A DNA stretch of 53,075 nucleotides from an uncultured Pelagibacteraceae bacterium (GCA_902571425.1 CACGBZ010000003.1:77091-130165), one strand, 5' to 3'; shown: positions 34,434 to 43,505, numbered from the stretch's first letter. The notes: generated from the sequence alone by a model not told the origin. Program-made: numbers and translations.

Positions 34434-36020
34434 TTATTTTAAAAGACTGTACATTTTTTCCAAGTACTTATCAAAATTATCACTACTTTTTAAAGATGTT
34501 TTGTATATTGGTTGTCTTGCTTGTGAAATGCTTACAGTTTTAATAGGTGTTTTACTATTTTTATGTGGATTTAAACACTTTTCGTCCCATTCAAGCTCAC
34601 AAAAATTTAATATTTTTTTTATTTCACTTTCTTTATTTTCTACAAGTTTTTCATATTCAACATCATGAATAAATTCTGGTACTTTAGATTTCCAGAAACC
34701 CATAATTTTTGAATAAAGATTATAATATTCTGCTATATCCTCCTGCTTATTTGTCCAATTCATTGTATTTGAAGCAAAGCTATTTTTATATAGAGATAAA
34801 CAATTATCTTTTGGATTTCTAAAACAATGTAAAACTTTACTATTAGGAAAAAACAGTTTTATAAATCCAATAAATCTAAAATTCTGAGGGGCTTTGTCAG
34901 TAATTATATTTTCATGAAAATTGTATAATTTAAAATAATCAATATATTCAGAGAAAATTATATTCTTATATAAATTTTGATTATCAATAATGCTTTGTTT
35001 GTTATATTTTGAGTCGTTTACAAAATTTTTTTTCAAGACCTGTTGTAAATAAATAAGCTCACCAGCTCCATAAACTTTACTATGTGAAGCTACTATTTGT
35101 TCAACTAAAGTAGTGCCTGACCTGGGCATGCCAAGTATAAATATAATTTTCTTTGTTTCTGAATTTGTGTTCGATCTTTGAAAATTTATATCATCAAATA
35201 TTTTAATAATATTTTCAACTGCCTTTATCTCATCTTTTAAGTTAGAACCTTTCTTAGAAAATTTTAATTCATTAGCATTAAGCAAATATTCATATGCTTT
35301 TTCATAATTTTTAATATCCTCATGTGCTTTTGCTAATGCATAATTTAAATCAACTTTTTTCTCGAAATTACTAATATCGATGTTTACATTTAGTTGCTCC
35401 ATTTTCTTTAAATGTGCTAAACTATTTTGATCATCATTAGAATATTTTGTAACAGAACTTATTAATTTATGACAACCAATATGGCTTGGATCGATTAAGA
35501 GTATCTCATCAATAATTTTTTTAACTTCATCAATTTTATTCTCACTTTGATATGCCACAGCTAAAGAAAATAAGATATTTACGAGTGTAACATTTGGGGA
35601 ATTTTCATTATTTTTTAAAATGTCAATGGCTTTTTTGTAAAGATCTATGGCTCCCTCATAATCATTAACTAAGGTTTTTAGATTGGCATAGTTATTATAA
35701 GCATTGATGTAATTAGGGTTAGCCTCAAGGATTTCCTCAAAACACTTTTTAGATGCTTCTAGTTTGCCTAATGCTTTTAGTGAATTTCCATAGTTATTCT
35801 TCGCTGCAACATTATTTGGGTTATAATCAAGAGCCATTCTGAAAAACTTTACTGAATTTTCATGCTGTGAAAGACCCTGATAGGCCATGCCAATTAAGTT
35901 ATATAAATAATCATTATTCGGTGTTTTGTTGATAAGCTTTAATGATCCATCTATTACTTTTTTAAAATTTTTAGATTTAAGATGATTTTGTAAAATTTTA
36001 ATTTTTTCTTCTAAATCCAT
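34434..36020 (-). CDS. TPR-containing sulfotransferase (second of a tandem pair)
   Basis: A 528-residue paralogue of the next gene downstream. It has a longer repeat region: TPR units at about residues 37-70, 71-104, 105-138, 145-178 and 225-255 (for example GKLEASKKCFEEILEANPNY). The sulfotransferase domain spans about 290-525, with FILGMPRSGTTLVEQIV (PRSGTT at 299-304), CFRNPKDNCLSLYKNSF as the 3'-phosphate site and KTVSISQARQPI near the end. The TPR array probably docks the acceptor. It is 26 bp downstream of rho in the same direction, so it is likely cotranscribed. Confidence 0.85.
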   Translation of the reverse strand: MDLEEKIKILQNHLKSKNFKKVIDGSLKLINKTPNNDYLYNLIGMAYQGLSQHENSVKFFRMALDYNPNNVAAKNNYGNSLKALGKLEASKKCFEEILEANPNYINAYNNYANLKTLVNDYEGAIDLYKKAIDILKNNENSPNVTLVNILFSLAVAYQSENKIDEVKKIIDEILLIDPSHIGCHKLISSVTKYSNDDQNSLAHLKKMEQLNVNIDISNFEKKVDLNYALAKAHEDIKNYEKAYEYLLNANELKFSKKGSNLKDEIKAVENIIKIFDDINFQRSNTNSETKKIIFILGMPRSGTTLVEQIVASHSKVYGAGELIYLQQVLKKNFVNDSKYNKQSIIDNQNLYKNIIFSEYIDYFKLYNFHENIITDKAPQNFRFIGFIKLFFPNSKVLHCFRNPKDNCLSLYKNSFASNTMNWTNKQEDIAEYYNLYSKIMGFWKSKVPEFIHDVEYEKLVENKESEIKKILNFCELEWDEKCLNPHKNSKTPIKTVSISQARQPIYKTSLKSSDNFDKYLEKMYSLLK

Positions 36021-36046
36021 TAACTATTTAAGAATTCAAAAACATT

Positions 36047-37315
36047 TTATGCTGGTTTGTTCATTGAATTAAAAAATTCAGCATTATTTTTTGTATCTTT
36101 TAATTTAGAATTTATGAACTCAATAGCATCCATTGTTCCCATTGGGGCTATTATTCTTCGCAAAACATTCATTTTTTGAAGATCATTTTTATCAAACAGA
36201 AGTTCTTCTCTTCTAGTTCCTGATTTTGTAATATCAATTGCTGGATATATTCTTTTATCTGCAATTTTCCTATCTAAAATTGTTTCGCTATTACCTGTTC
36301 CCTTAAATTCTTCGAAAATTACTTCATCCATTCTACTTCCAGTATCAATCAAAGCTGTAGAAATAATTGTTAATGAACCACCTTCTTCAATATTTCTTGC
36401 TGCACCAAAAAATCTTTTGGGTCTCTGAAGTGCGTTAGCGTCAACACCTCCTGTTAAAACCTTACCTGAACTTGGAATAACTGCATTATATGCTCTTCCT
36501 AATCTTGTTATAGAATCTAATAGTATTATAACATCTTTTTTATGTTCGGTTAATCTTTTTGCTTTTTCAATAACCATTTCAGCCACTGCTACGTGCCTTT
36601 GAGCTGGTTCATCAAAAGTAGAACTAATCACTTCTCCTTTTACGGTTCTTTGCATGTCTGTTACTTCCTCTGGACGTTCGTCAATTAACAATACCATTAG
36701 ATAACATTCTGGATAATTTTTTGCTATTGAGTTTGCAATACTTTGCAGAATCATTGTCTTTCCAGCTTTTGGTGGAGATATAATTATCGATCTTTGTCCT
36801 TTACCAATTGGACTAACTAGATCAATTAGTCTTGGAGTTAAGTCTTGTTTTTTTTCTACTTTTGTAGTTTCAACTTCCATAACTAATTGTTTATCTGGAT
36901 ATAACGGCGTTAAGTTATCAAATGCAATTTTGTGTCTAGCTTTTTCTGGTTCTTCAAAATTTATCTTGCTAACTTGTAACAATGCAAAATATCTTTCTCC
37001 TTCTTTAGGGGCCCTTACTGGTCCCTCAACAGTATCTCCTGTTCTTAAACCAAACTTTCTTATTTGATTTGGACTTACATATATATCATCTGGCCCTGGA
37101 AGATAGTTTGACTCCATGGCTCTTAAAAAACCAAAGCCATCTTGCAATAACTGTAAAACGCCTACACCAGTAATTTCCTCTTTTTCAGCAACTTTCTTAA
37201 GAATTGCAAAAAGTATTTCCTGCTTTCTTAGTGTGCTAGCATTTTCAATACCAAGCTCCTCTGCTTGAGTAATTAACTGTTCAGATGATTTTAATTTTAA
37301 TTCTTGAATGTTCAT
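36047..37315 (-). CDS. rho: Transcription termination factor Rho
   Basis: A 422-residue hexameric RNA helicase. The N-terminal helix bundle ([19 protein letters not shown]) is followed by the cold-shock RNA-binding domain ([20 protein letters not shown]) and the RecA-like motor (Walker A in [12 protein letters not shown], Walker [18 protein letters not shown]-loop [20 protein letters not shown]). Length and motifs are canonical. Almost no convergent gene pair in this window has an intrinsic terminator, so Rho may carry much of the termination load. Confidence 0.98.
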   Translation of the reverse strand: MNIQELKLKSSEQLITQAEELGIENASTLRKQEILFAILKKVAEKEEITGVGVLQLLQDGFGFLRAMESNYLPGPDDIYVSPNQIRKFGLRTGDTVEGPVRAPKEGERYFALLQVSKINFEEPEKARHKIAFDNLTPLYPDKQLVMEVETTKVEKKQDLTPRLIDLVSPIGKGQRSIIISPPKAGKTMILQSIANSIAKNYPECYLMVLLIDERPEEVTDMQRTVKGEVISSTFDEPAQRHVAVAEMVIEKAKRLTEHKKDVIILLDSITRLGRAYNAVIPSSGKVLTGGVDANALQRPKRFFGAARNIEEGGSLTIISTALIDTGSRMDEVIFEEFKGTGNSETILDRKIADKRIYPAIDITKSGTRREELLFDKNDLQKMNVLRRIIAPMGTMDAIEFINSKLKDTKNNAEFFNSMNKPA

Positions 37316-37326
37316 GATTAAATTTT

Positions 37327-37378
37327 GATAAGGACTTATCTAATACTTGTAATATATATACTGCTGTTGTTATTTCAA
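37327..37378 (-). promoter_or_regulatory. rho promoter and leader inverted repeat
   Basis: On the minus strand, TTGAAA (37373-37378) and TATATT (37351-37356) with a 16-bp spacer form a good sigma-70-type promoter just after the hemJ stop. The short leader then contains GATAAGGACTTATC-type dyad symmetry (37327-37340) about 11 bp before the rho ATG. It could act in autoregulation. Confidence 0.5.
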
Positions 37379-37380
37379 CC

Positions 37381-37815
37381 TTAGATTGGCTTAAAAATAG
37401 CTAAAAAAACAACAATAATTAGGATAACCGTTGGTATTTCATTAATAATTCTGAAGAATTTTGCAGATCGTGTGTTTGTAGAATTTTTTAAAGCAACAAG
37501 ACATTTGCCTAAATAGTCATTGTATGCCGAAAGTAATATCACTAAGACAATCTTTATTTGAAACCAAAATTGAGAGAAAATATCTGTTCCGTTGAGATAA
37601 ATTAATGCTAATCCAAAAACCCAAGTAAAAATCATTGCAGGTCGCATAATGTAAAAAAATAATCTTTTTTCCATCACCTCAAATATATCAGTTGCTTCTT
37701 TTTTATCTCTATTTTCAACATGGTAAACAAAGATTCTAGGAAGGTACAAGAGACCAGCCATCCAGGAAACAACAGCAATTAAATGTAAAGACTTAAATAA
37801 TAAATACGAATTCAT
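37381..37815 (-). CDS. hemJ: Protoporphyrinogen oxidase HemJ
   Basis: A 144-residue membrane protein with four hydrophobic segments. The conserved opening LFKSLHLIAVVSWMAGLLYLPRIFVYH carries the heme-ligand His and the catalytic-region residues of the HemJ (UPF0093) family. It converts protoporphyrinogen IX to protoporphyrin IX. It sits between hemH and rho, downstream of hemE and hemH, so the last three steps of protoheme synthesis are clustered here. Confidence 0.93.
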   Translation of the reverse strand: MNSYLLFKSLHLIAVVSWMAGLLYLPRIFVYHVENRDKKEATDIFEVMEKRLFFYIMRPAMIFTWVFGLALIYLNGTDIFSQFWFQIKIVLVILLSAYNDYLGKCLVALKNSTNTRSAKFFRIINEIPTVILIIVVFLAIFKPI

Positions 37816-37818
37816 GTA

Positions 37819-38814
37819 TCAAATGTTTTTTTCAATTAAAGACTTTAGTAAAATAATGTGATCATCGTTATCATTTAAACAGGGAACCATGTCAAAATGT
37901 TCTCCTCCTGAATTTAAAAAACTTTCTTTAGCTTGAATTTGTATTTCTTCTAAAGTCTCTACACAATCAGAAGCAAAACCTGGGCAGATTGTAAGAACAT
38001 TTTTAACCCCCTCTTTAGGTAAAGCTTCTAAAGTCTTGTCCGTATAAGGTTGAAGCCACTCTTGTGGACCAAATCTCGACTGAAATGTAGTTTTAATTTT
38101 AATTGAACTAAATTTTTCTGAAATAAGTCTTGTAGTTTTATGACAATAACAATGATAAGGGTCACCTTTATCGAAATATTTTTTTGGTATCCCATGATAT
38201 GAGGCTATAATTAGATCTGGTTTCCAACTAATTTCATTTATTTTTTTATTAATAGAATTAACAAGTGCGTCGATATAAAGTTTGTCAGATTCGTAATGAG
38301 GAATAATTTTTAAAGAAGGTTGCCACCTCATTTTCATTAAAGTTCTATATACCTCATCACAAACTGTTGCTGTTGTAGCTGCTGCATATTGTGGATAAAG
38401 AGGAAGTATTACCAGGTTTTCACAACCCATTTTGTGTAATTTATGAATTTTACTCTTAATACTTGGATTTCCATATCTCATCGCAAAATCTAGAATAATG
38501 TTTTCTTTTGATAATGATTTTGAAATTTTCTCGCTTTGTTTTTTCGTATAATAAAGTAGTGGCGATACATTTTCATCTTTCATCCAAATTTCTTTATAAG
38601 CTTTAGCGGTTTTAGAGGGTCTAAGATTTAGTATAAACAAGTTCAAAATAATTTGCCAAATTAATGGATTTACTTCGATAACTCTTCTGTCAGAAAGAAA
38701 CTCTTTAAGATATTTTCTTATATCAAACCAATTAGTAGAATTGGGCGTACCTAGATTAATTATAAGCACACCTGTATTACCATATTTTATAGGTGGGTGG
38801 TTTTTTTCAATCAT
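37819..38814 (-). CDS. hemH: Ferrochelatase
   Basis: A 331-residue enzyme that inserts Fe(II) into protoporphyrin IX. Signatures: GVLIINLGTPNS at the start, AMRYGNPSIKS, ILPLYPQYAAATTATV, ASYHGIPKKYFDKGDPY with the catalytic histidine, and CPGFASDCVETLEEI with the conserved Glu. Overlap of 4 bp with hemE (ATGA) and a 3-bp gap to hemJ indicate one operon. Confidence 0.97.
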   Translation of the reverse strand: MIEKNHPPIKYGNTGVLIINLGTPNSTNWFDIRKYLKEFLSDRRVIEVNPLIWQIILNLFILNLRPSKTAKAYKEIWMKDENVSPLLYYTKKQSEKISKSLSKENIILDFAMRYGNPSIKSKIHKLHKMGCENLVILPLYPQYAAATTATVCDEVYRTLMKMRWQPSLKIIPHYESDKLYIDALVNSINKKINEISWKPDLIIASYHGIPKKYFDKGDPYHCYCHKTTRLISEKFSSIKIKTTFQSRFGPQEWLQPYTDKTLEALPKEGVKNVLTICPGFASDCVETLEEIQIQAKESFLNSGGEHFDMVPCLNDNDDHIILLKSLIEKNI

Positions 38815-39815
38815 TTAAAATCTTTTACAATTTTTATTAAATTTTTAACCATTTCTGGATTTGTTTCAGGCAAAATACCATGCCCGAGATTAAATATATA
38901 TGGATGATCTTTAAAAATTTCCAAATATTTAGAGGCTTCTTTTTTTAAAGTCTCTTTATCTGTTAACAAAATTTTTGGATCTAGACCGCCTTGTATTGGT
39001 ATTTTAACATCTTTAAGTATTTTTTTTGGATCTACATTATAATCAATACTAATGGCATCAGGTTTTACGATATCACAAAATTCTTTATAATCTTTTATTT
39101 CTCTAGGAAAACATATCACCGGCACATCTAATGATTTTACGTAATCTACTAAATTTAAAGTTGGAGAATAAATATAGTTGGGTAAATCTTTTTCTTCTAA
39201 CAAACCCGCCCAACTATCAAAAATTTGAATTATGTTTGCACCATTATCAACTTGATTTTTTATATGAACTTTTAAAAATTTTTCAATAATTGATAATATT
39301 CTATTTATTAAAAACTTATCTTTAAAAAAATCTTTTTTTAAATTTTTCTTGGGCGACTGTTGGTTAATCATATAAACTAATAATGTCCACGGAGCACCAA
39401 TAAATCCAATAGTGTTTTTATTATTTAAAATAGAGTCTGAACTAACTTTTTTTATTGCTTTATATACACGATGTATTTTTTCTACAAAGTCAACTTCGTC
39501 TGTCTTAGTTGTTTCATTTAAATTTAGTTCCCCTAATTTAGGCCCAAAGTTTTTTTCAAATTCTACTTTTTGACCCAATCCATATGGGAGCATTAAAATA
39601 TCTGAAAATATTATTGCGGCATCCAGATCAAATCTTTTTAATGGTTGTAGAGTTATTTCTGAAGATAAATCATCATTTAAACACAAATTAATAAAATTAG
39701 GATTTTCTTTTCTTATTTCTCTAAATTCCGGTAAATATCTACCGGCCTGTCTCATAATCCATATAGGATTGAATGATGTGTTTTTGTTAATTATTACTTT
39801 GTTTAAAGGTTTCAT
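38811..39815 (-). CDS. hemE: Uroporphyrinogen decarboxylase
   Basis: A 334-residue heme-pathway enzyme. WIMRQAGRYLPEFREIR holds the substrate-binding Arg residues, FSDILMLPYGLGQKVEF and FIGAPWTLLVYMI are family signatures, and IIQIFDSWAGLL and FNLGHGILPET complete the active site. It decarboxylates uroporphyrinogen III to coproporphyrinogen III. Its start borders the putative oriC, the same position as in Caulobacter and Rickettsia. Confidence 0.97.
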   Translation of the reverse strand: MKPLNKVIINKNTSFNPIWIMRQAGRYLPEFREIRKENPNFINLCLNDDLSSEITLQPLKRFDLDAAIIFSDILMLPYGLGQKVEFEKNFGPKLGELNLNETTKTDEVDFVEKIHRVYKAIKKVSSDSILNNKNTIGFIGAPWTLLVYMINQQSPKKNLKKDFFKDKFLINRILSIIEKFLKVHIKNQVDNGANIIQIFDSWAGLLEEKDLPNYIYSPTLNLVDYVKSLDVPVICFPREIKDYKEFCDIVKPDAISIDYNVDPKKILKDVKIPIQGGLDPKILLTDKETLKKEASKYLEIFKDHPYIFNLGHGILPETNPEMVKNLIKIVKDFK

Positions 39816-39853
39816 AAATAAGTATTATTAATTATTGTAGTTGTAATATATCT

Positions 39854-39862
39854 TGTGAATAA
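39854..39862 (-). promoter_or_regulatory. DnaA box
   Basis: Reads TTATTCACA on the minus strand, an exact match to the TTATNCACA consensus, close to the hemE side of the putative origin. Confidence 0.65.
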
Positions 39863-39886
39863 AGGTGATTAATTTTTATAAACATT

Positions 39887-39895
39887 ATATTCACA
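39887..39895 (+). promoter_or_regulatory. DnaA-box-like site
   Basis: ATATTCACA on the plus strand differs from TTATTCACA only at the first base. It faces the box 24 bp away on the other strand. Confidence 0.5.
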
Positions 39896-40021
39896 ATTTA
39901 CTATTATCTTCTGTGATTAAAATTGTTTAAAATGAAGCTTTTTTAGCCATATTAATTTTTGTGGATTGTTTTATCCTATTTATTATTAATGTTAATAAAT
40001 AGCAGTTTTTACAAGGTTAAT

Positions 40022-40036
40022 TTAAAAAAATTTTAA
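40022..40036 (+). promoter_or_regulatory. TTAA-N7-TTAA motif in oriC (CtrA-type spacing)
   Basis: Two TTAA half-sites seven bases apart match the CtrA consensus that marks the Caulobacter origin. In DNA this AT-rich the match can easily be chance, and I cannot tell whether this organism has CtrA. Confidence 0.2.
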
Positions 40037-40083
40037 ATTGTGTAATTTGATTAAAATATTACAAATTTATTAACGATTTATTC

Positions 40084-40911
40084 ATGAGTAATACATATCA
40101 AATATATTTGATTTCTGATTCAACGGGCGAAACTTTAGATAGAATATTTTTAGCATTGAAGGCTCAATTTCTAAATATAGAATATAAGGTTCACTCATAC
40201 TCTTTTACAAGGACAGAAAATCAAATTCTAAAAATTCTAGAGGATGCAAAAAAAAATGAAAATTCAATAATCTTATATACAATCGTGGATAACAGCTTAG
40301 CCAAATACCTTGCGAACGCGAGTGAAAATAAAAATATTCCATGTTTTGGTGTTTTAGGAAATTTAATTTTAAATTTTTCAAAAATATTAAATCAAAAAGC
40401 AACACACGAGCCAAGTGGTCAACATATATTGAATGAGGAATACTATGATAGAATTGAAGCGATTCAATTTACAATGAATCATGATGATGGAAATTTAATA
40501 AATGAAGTAGACAAATCAGATATTATTCTTATAGGTGTAAGTAGAACAAGCAAGACACCAACATCCATTTATTTAGCCAACAAAGGTTTTAAAACCTCAA
40601 ATATTCCTTTAGTAAATGAAAATTCTTTACCAGAGTTTCTTAAAAAAAATCCTCAAATAGCTTGTGTTGTCGGCTTAAGTACAGAGCCAGAAAGACTTGC
40701 TGATTTAAGAAAAAATAGAATGAGTTCTTTAAAGGAAACAGAAAATATTCAATACACAAATTTAGATAATATTAAAGAAGAAGTCTTAGAAGCAAAAAAA
40801 ACTTTTCAAAAATATAAATGGCCCTTAATTGATGTAACAAGAAAATCTGTTGAAGAAACGGCAGCATCTATAATTAAAATTCACGAAATATATTTAAATA
40901 ATGTTAAATAA
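40084..40911 (+). CDS. ppsR: Pyruvate, phosphate dikinase regulatory protein (DUF299)
   Basis: A 275-residue bifunctional kinase/pyrophosphorylase of the DUF299 family. It controls pyruvate phosphate dikinase or PEP synthetase by ADP-dependent phosphorylation and reversal. The opening YLISDSTGETLDRI and the P-loop-like ILIGVSRTSKTPTSIYLA (151-158 GVSRTSKT) are diagnostic. It corresponds to Rickettsia RP001, the marker gene beside oriC. It overlaps maf by 11 bp. Confidence 0.94.
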   Translation: MSNTYQIYLISDSTGETLDRIFLALKAQFLNIEYKVHSYSFTRTENQILKILEDAKKNENSIILYTIVDNSLAKYLANASENKNIPCFGVLGNLILNFSKILNQKATHEPSGQHILNEEYYDRIEAIQFTMNHDDGNLINEVDKSDIILIGVSRTSKTPTSIYLANKGFKTSNIPLVNENSLPEFLKKNPQIACVVGLSTEPERLADLRKNRMSSLKETENIQYTNLDNIKEEVLEAKKTFQKYKWPLIDVTRKSVEETAASIIKIHEIYLNNVK

Positions 40912-41485
40912 AATTATTCTTGCTTCAAAAAGCGAGGTCAGAAAAGATATTTTGGACAAAAATGATATCGAGTGCGTTGTTGAACCATCAAACGTAGACG
41001 AAGATCCTGTTAAAAAAAGCTTATTAAAAGAAAAAGCAAGCTCAGAAATAATTTCAAAAAATTTAGCCGAACTGAAAGCAAACAAAGTTAGCATGAAAAA
41101 TACCGATGAAATAGTCCTAGGAGCAGATAGCGTGATAGACTTAGAGGGCGAACTAATATCTAAACCAGAAAGCAGAAAAGAGGCCATGGAGATACTAAGA
41201 AAACTCAATGGTAAATCACATTATTTAATCAGTTCGGTGTGCATATCAAAGAATGGATCTATGATTTGGAACTATACTGATAAGGCAAAACTAACCATGA
41301 AAAATTTCACTGAGGATGAATTAAAAAACTATCTATCTAAAATATCTGATGAAACTCTTTATGCATATAATGTCTACCAAATAGAAGGAGAGGGCAGAAA
41401 GTTATTTAGAACCATAGAAGGTGATGAGGATACTATTATGGGGCTACCTGTTAAAAAAATAAAGCAGTACCTAGGATCATTATAA
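40901..41485 (+). CDS. maf: Maf-family nucleotide pyrophosphatase
   Basis: A 194-residue Maf/YhdE-type house-cleaning pyrophosphatase. The signature IILASKSEVRKDIL opens the protein; VLGADSVIDLEGELISKP and the metal-binding EGEGRKLFRTIEGDEDTIMGLP region follow. It probably hydrolyses non-canonical or dTTP/UTP-type nucleotides; substrate class is not fixed. Its stop overlaps the aroE start by one base (TAATG). Confidence 0.92.
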   Translation: MLNKIILASKSEVRKDILDKNDIECVVEPSNVDEDPVKKSLLKEKASSEIISKNLAELKANKVSMKNTDEIVLGADSVIDLEGELISKPESRKEAMEILRKLNGKSHYLISSVCISKNGSMIWNYTDKAKLTMKNFTEDELKNYLSKISDETLYAYNVYQIEGEGRKLFRTIEGDEDTIMGLPVKKIKQYLGSL

Positions 41486-42279
41486 TGAAAAAATATATAG
41501 TTATTGGAAATCCGATTAATCATTCACTGTCACCAAAACTTCACAATCATTGGCTTAAACAAAATAATATCGATGCCAGTTATGATAAAATAAAATTAGA
41601 GGAGGATGAAATTGAAGAAATTATACAAGATATAAAAAAACAGAAAGTTGCTGGTTGCAATATTACAGTTCCTTATAAAAAAAAAGTAATTCCTTTCTTA
41701 GATTCATTAAGCTTAGAGGCAGAAAAAACCCAGTCAGTAAATACAATTGTTTTTGAAAATGGAAGTTTGGTGGGGCACAACACTGATATTGCTGGTTTTG
41801 CAAAAGCGATTGAAAATCTTCAATTTAATATAAAAGGTAAAAAAGTTTTTATTTTAGGTGCAGGTGGTGTCGTTCCATCTATAATTTTCACATTAAATAA
41901 AATGGGGGTGTCCGATATAACAATAAGTAACCGAACTAGACAAAAAGCAGAAAATTTTAAAAAAGAATTTGAAAATCTAAAAATTTTAGATTGGGGCGAC
42001 ATACCTGTTTTTGATTTAATTATTAATGCTACAAGTCTAGGCTTAAAGAATGAAGAAATAGGCTTAGATTTTAATAATGTTGGCAGAAATAAATTGTTTT
42101 ATGATGTAATTTATAACCCAAGTGAAACCAATTTTCTTAAAAAAGCAAAAAAGCTTGGTAATTATGCTGAAAATGGAAAATTAATGTTTGTATATCAAGC
42201 CCTAGAAGCTTTCAAATTATGGCATGGAATTGAACCAAAAGTTGACAAAGAAACAATCAGGGTTTTAGAGAATGATTAG
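41485..42279 (+). CDS. aroE: Shikimate dehydrogenase
   Basis: A 264-residue NADP-dependent enzyme of aromatic amino-acid synthesis. The substrate site includes NHSLSPKLHNHWL, NITVPYKKKVIPFLD (catalytic Lys in VPYK) and HNTDIAGFAKAI. The nucleotide-binding loop is LGAGGVVPSII, slightly off the usual GAGGA. The C-terminal YQALEAFKLWHGIEP is conserved. The order ppsR-maf-aroE-coaE-dnaQ is the alphaproteobacterial origin-flanking block. It overlaps coaE by 8 bp. Confidence 0.96.
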   Translation: MKKYIVIGNPINHSLSPKLHNHWLKQNNIDASYDKIKLEEDEIEEIIQDIKKQKVAGCNITVPYKKKVIPFLDSLSLEAEKTQSVNTIVFENGSLVGHNTDIAGFAKAIENLQFNIKGKKVFILGAGGVVPSIIFTLNKMGVSDITISNRTRQKAENFKKEFENLKILDWGDIPVFDLIINATSLGLKNEEIGLDFNNVGRNKLFYDVIYNPSETNFLKKAKKLGNYAENGKLMFVYQALEAFKLWHGIEPKVDKETIRVLEND

Positions 42280-42838
42280 AATTGGAATTTTAGGAGACAT
42301 AGGTTCTGGAAAAACTTTTATTGCGAGCAGTTTTGGATATCCAGTATTTAATGCAGATCAAGAAGTATCAAAGCTCTATAAAAAAAATAAAAAAATATTC
42401 ATTAAACTTAAAAGAAAAATACCAAAACACATAACTAAATTTCCAATAGATAAAAAAGAGATTACATCAGCAATATTAAGCAACAAAAGTAATTTAAAAA
42501 AAATAATAAGTATTATTCATTTTGAAATAAGAAAAAAGATGAATGAATTCTTAATTAAAAATAAGAATAGAAAAATTGTAATTTTAGATATTCCACTTTT
42601 ATTGGAAAATAATATTAATACTAATGAAGATTTGTTAGTTTTTGTTGATGCTAAAAAAATCGATATAAAGAAAAGATTGTTAAAAAGAAAAAATTTCAAT
42701 CTAAAATTGTTTAATAAATTTAGAAAAATTCAGCTTTCTCTTGACTATAAGAAAAAGAAATCACATTTTGTCATTAAAAATAATTTTACAAAAAAATCTG
42801 TTAAAAAAGATATTAAAAATATTTTAAAAAAAATTTGA
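42272..42838 (+). CDS. coaE: Dephospho-CoA kinase
   Basis: A 188-residue P-loop kinase for the last step of CoA synthesis. Walker A is GILGDIGSGKTFIASSFG, followed by PVFNADQEVSKLY and the conserved VILDIPLLLEN. The protein is at the short end of the family and very Lys/Ile/Asn-rich, with the lid region reduced to a lysine-rich helix. Position between aroE and dnaQ supports the call. Confidence 0.93.
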   Translation: MIRIGILGDIGSGKTFIASSFGYPVFNADQEVSKLYKKNKKIFIKLKRKIPKHITKFPIDKKEITSAILSNKSNLKKIISIIHFEIRKKMNEFLIKNKNRKIVILDIPLLLENNINTNEDLLVFVDAKKIDIKKRLLKRKNFNLKLFNKFRKIQLSLDYKKKKSHFVIKNNFTKKSVKKDIKNILKKI

Positions 42839-42839
42839 T

Positions 42840-43505
42840 ATGAAAGAAATAATTTTGGATACAGAGACAACCGGAATTTCTGTTAAAGAAGGCCACAGAA
42901 TAGTAGAAATTGGATGTATAGAGCTTGAAAATTTAATTCCAACAAAAAATAAATTTCATTTTTTTTTAAATCCTGAGAGAAAAGTTTCTGATAAAGCATT
43001 TCAAATTCATGGCTATTCTGACGAATTTTTGTCAGATAAAAAAAAATTTAAGGATATATGTGATGAATTTTTGAGTTTTATAGGAAACAAAAAGCTTATA
43101 ATTCACAATGCAGAATTTGATATTGCACACTTAAATAATGAACTTGCTTTAATCGGTAAGAAAAAGATCGAAAATGAAGTAGTGGACACACTCATTATTG
43201 CGAGAGAAAAATTTCCAGGTTCTTCTATAAGCCTAGACTCTCTTTGTAAAAGATTTGGTGTAGACAATTCTAGAAGAAAAACACATACAGCCCTAATCGA
43301 TTGTGATTTATTGGCAAAAGTTTATATAAATTTAATTGATCAAAAAGAACCAAGTTTAAACTTCCAAAACCAGGAACAAATAATTAAAGATGGAAATAGT
43401 GAAAAAATTTTATATTTCAAGAAGGTGATCTCACCTAATCCCAATGAACTTAAAAAACATAATGAATATTTAAAAAATAATTTAAAGAAAAATTTTTTTA
43501 ATTAA
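42840..43505 (+). CDS. dnaQ: DNA polymerase III epsilon subunit (3'-5' exonuclease)
   Basis: A 221-residue proofreading exonuclease. Exo I is ILDTETTGISVKEGHRIVEIG (Asp7, Glu9), Exo II is IIHNAEFDIAHLNNEL, and Exo III is RRKTHTALIDCDLLAKVY. The C-terminal tail that contacts the polymerase alpha subunit follows. It is one base after coaE and overlaps the convergent secB by 8 bp. Confidence 0.96.
   Translation: MKEIILDTETTGISVKEGHRIVEIGCIELENLIPTKNKFHFFLNPERKVSDKAFQIHGYSDEFLSDKKKFKDICDEFLSFIGNKKLIIHNAEFDIAHLNNELALIGKKKIENEVVDTLIIAREKFPGSSISLDSLCKRFGVDNSRRKTHTALIDCDLLAKVYINLIDQKEPSLNFQNQEQIIKDGNSEKILYFKKVISPNPNELKKHNEYLKNNLKKNFFN

Larger units (their letters stand above)
39816..40083. other. 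oriC: Putative chromosomal origin of replication (oriC)
   Basis: A 268-bp, very AT-rich gap between hemE (-) and ppsR (+), the largest gap in the window. The hemE/RP001-homologue interval is the known oriC location in Caulobacter and Rickettsia, and ppsR is the RP001/DUF299 homologue. DnaA-box-like 9-mers (consensus TTATNCACA) occur at 39854-39862 (minus, exact), 39887-39895 (plus, one mismatch), 39912-39920 (minus, one mismatch) and 39960-39968 (minus, CAATCCACA, two mismatches). An almost pure A/T stretch at about 40017-40075 could be the unwinding element. Genes on both sides point away from it. Confidence 0.82.
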
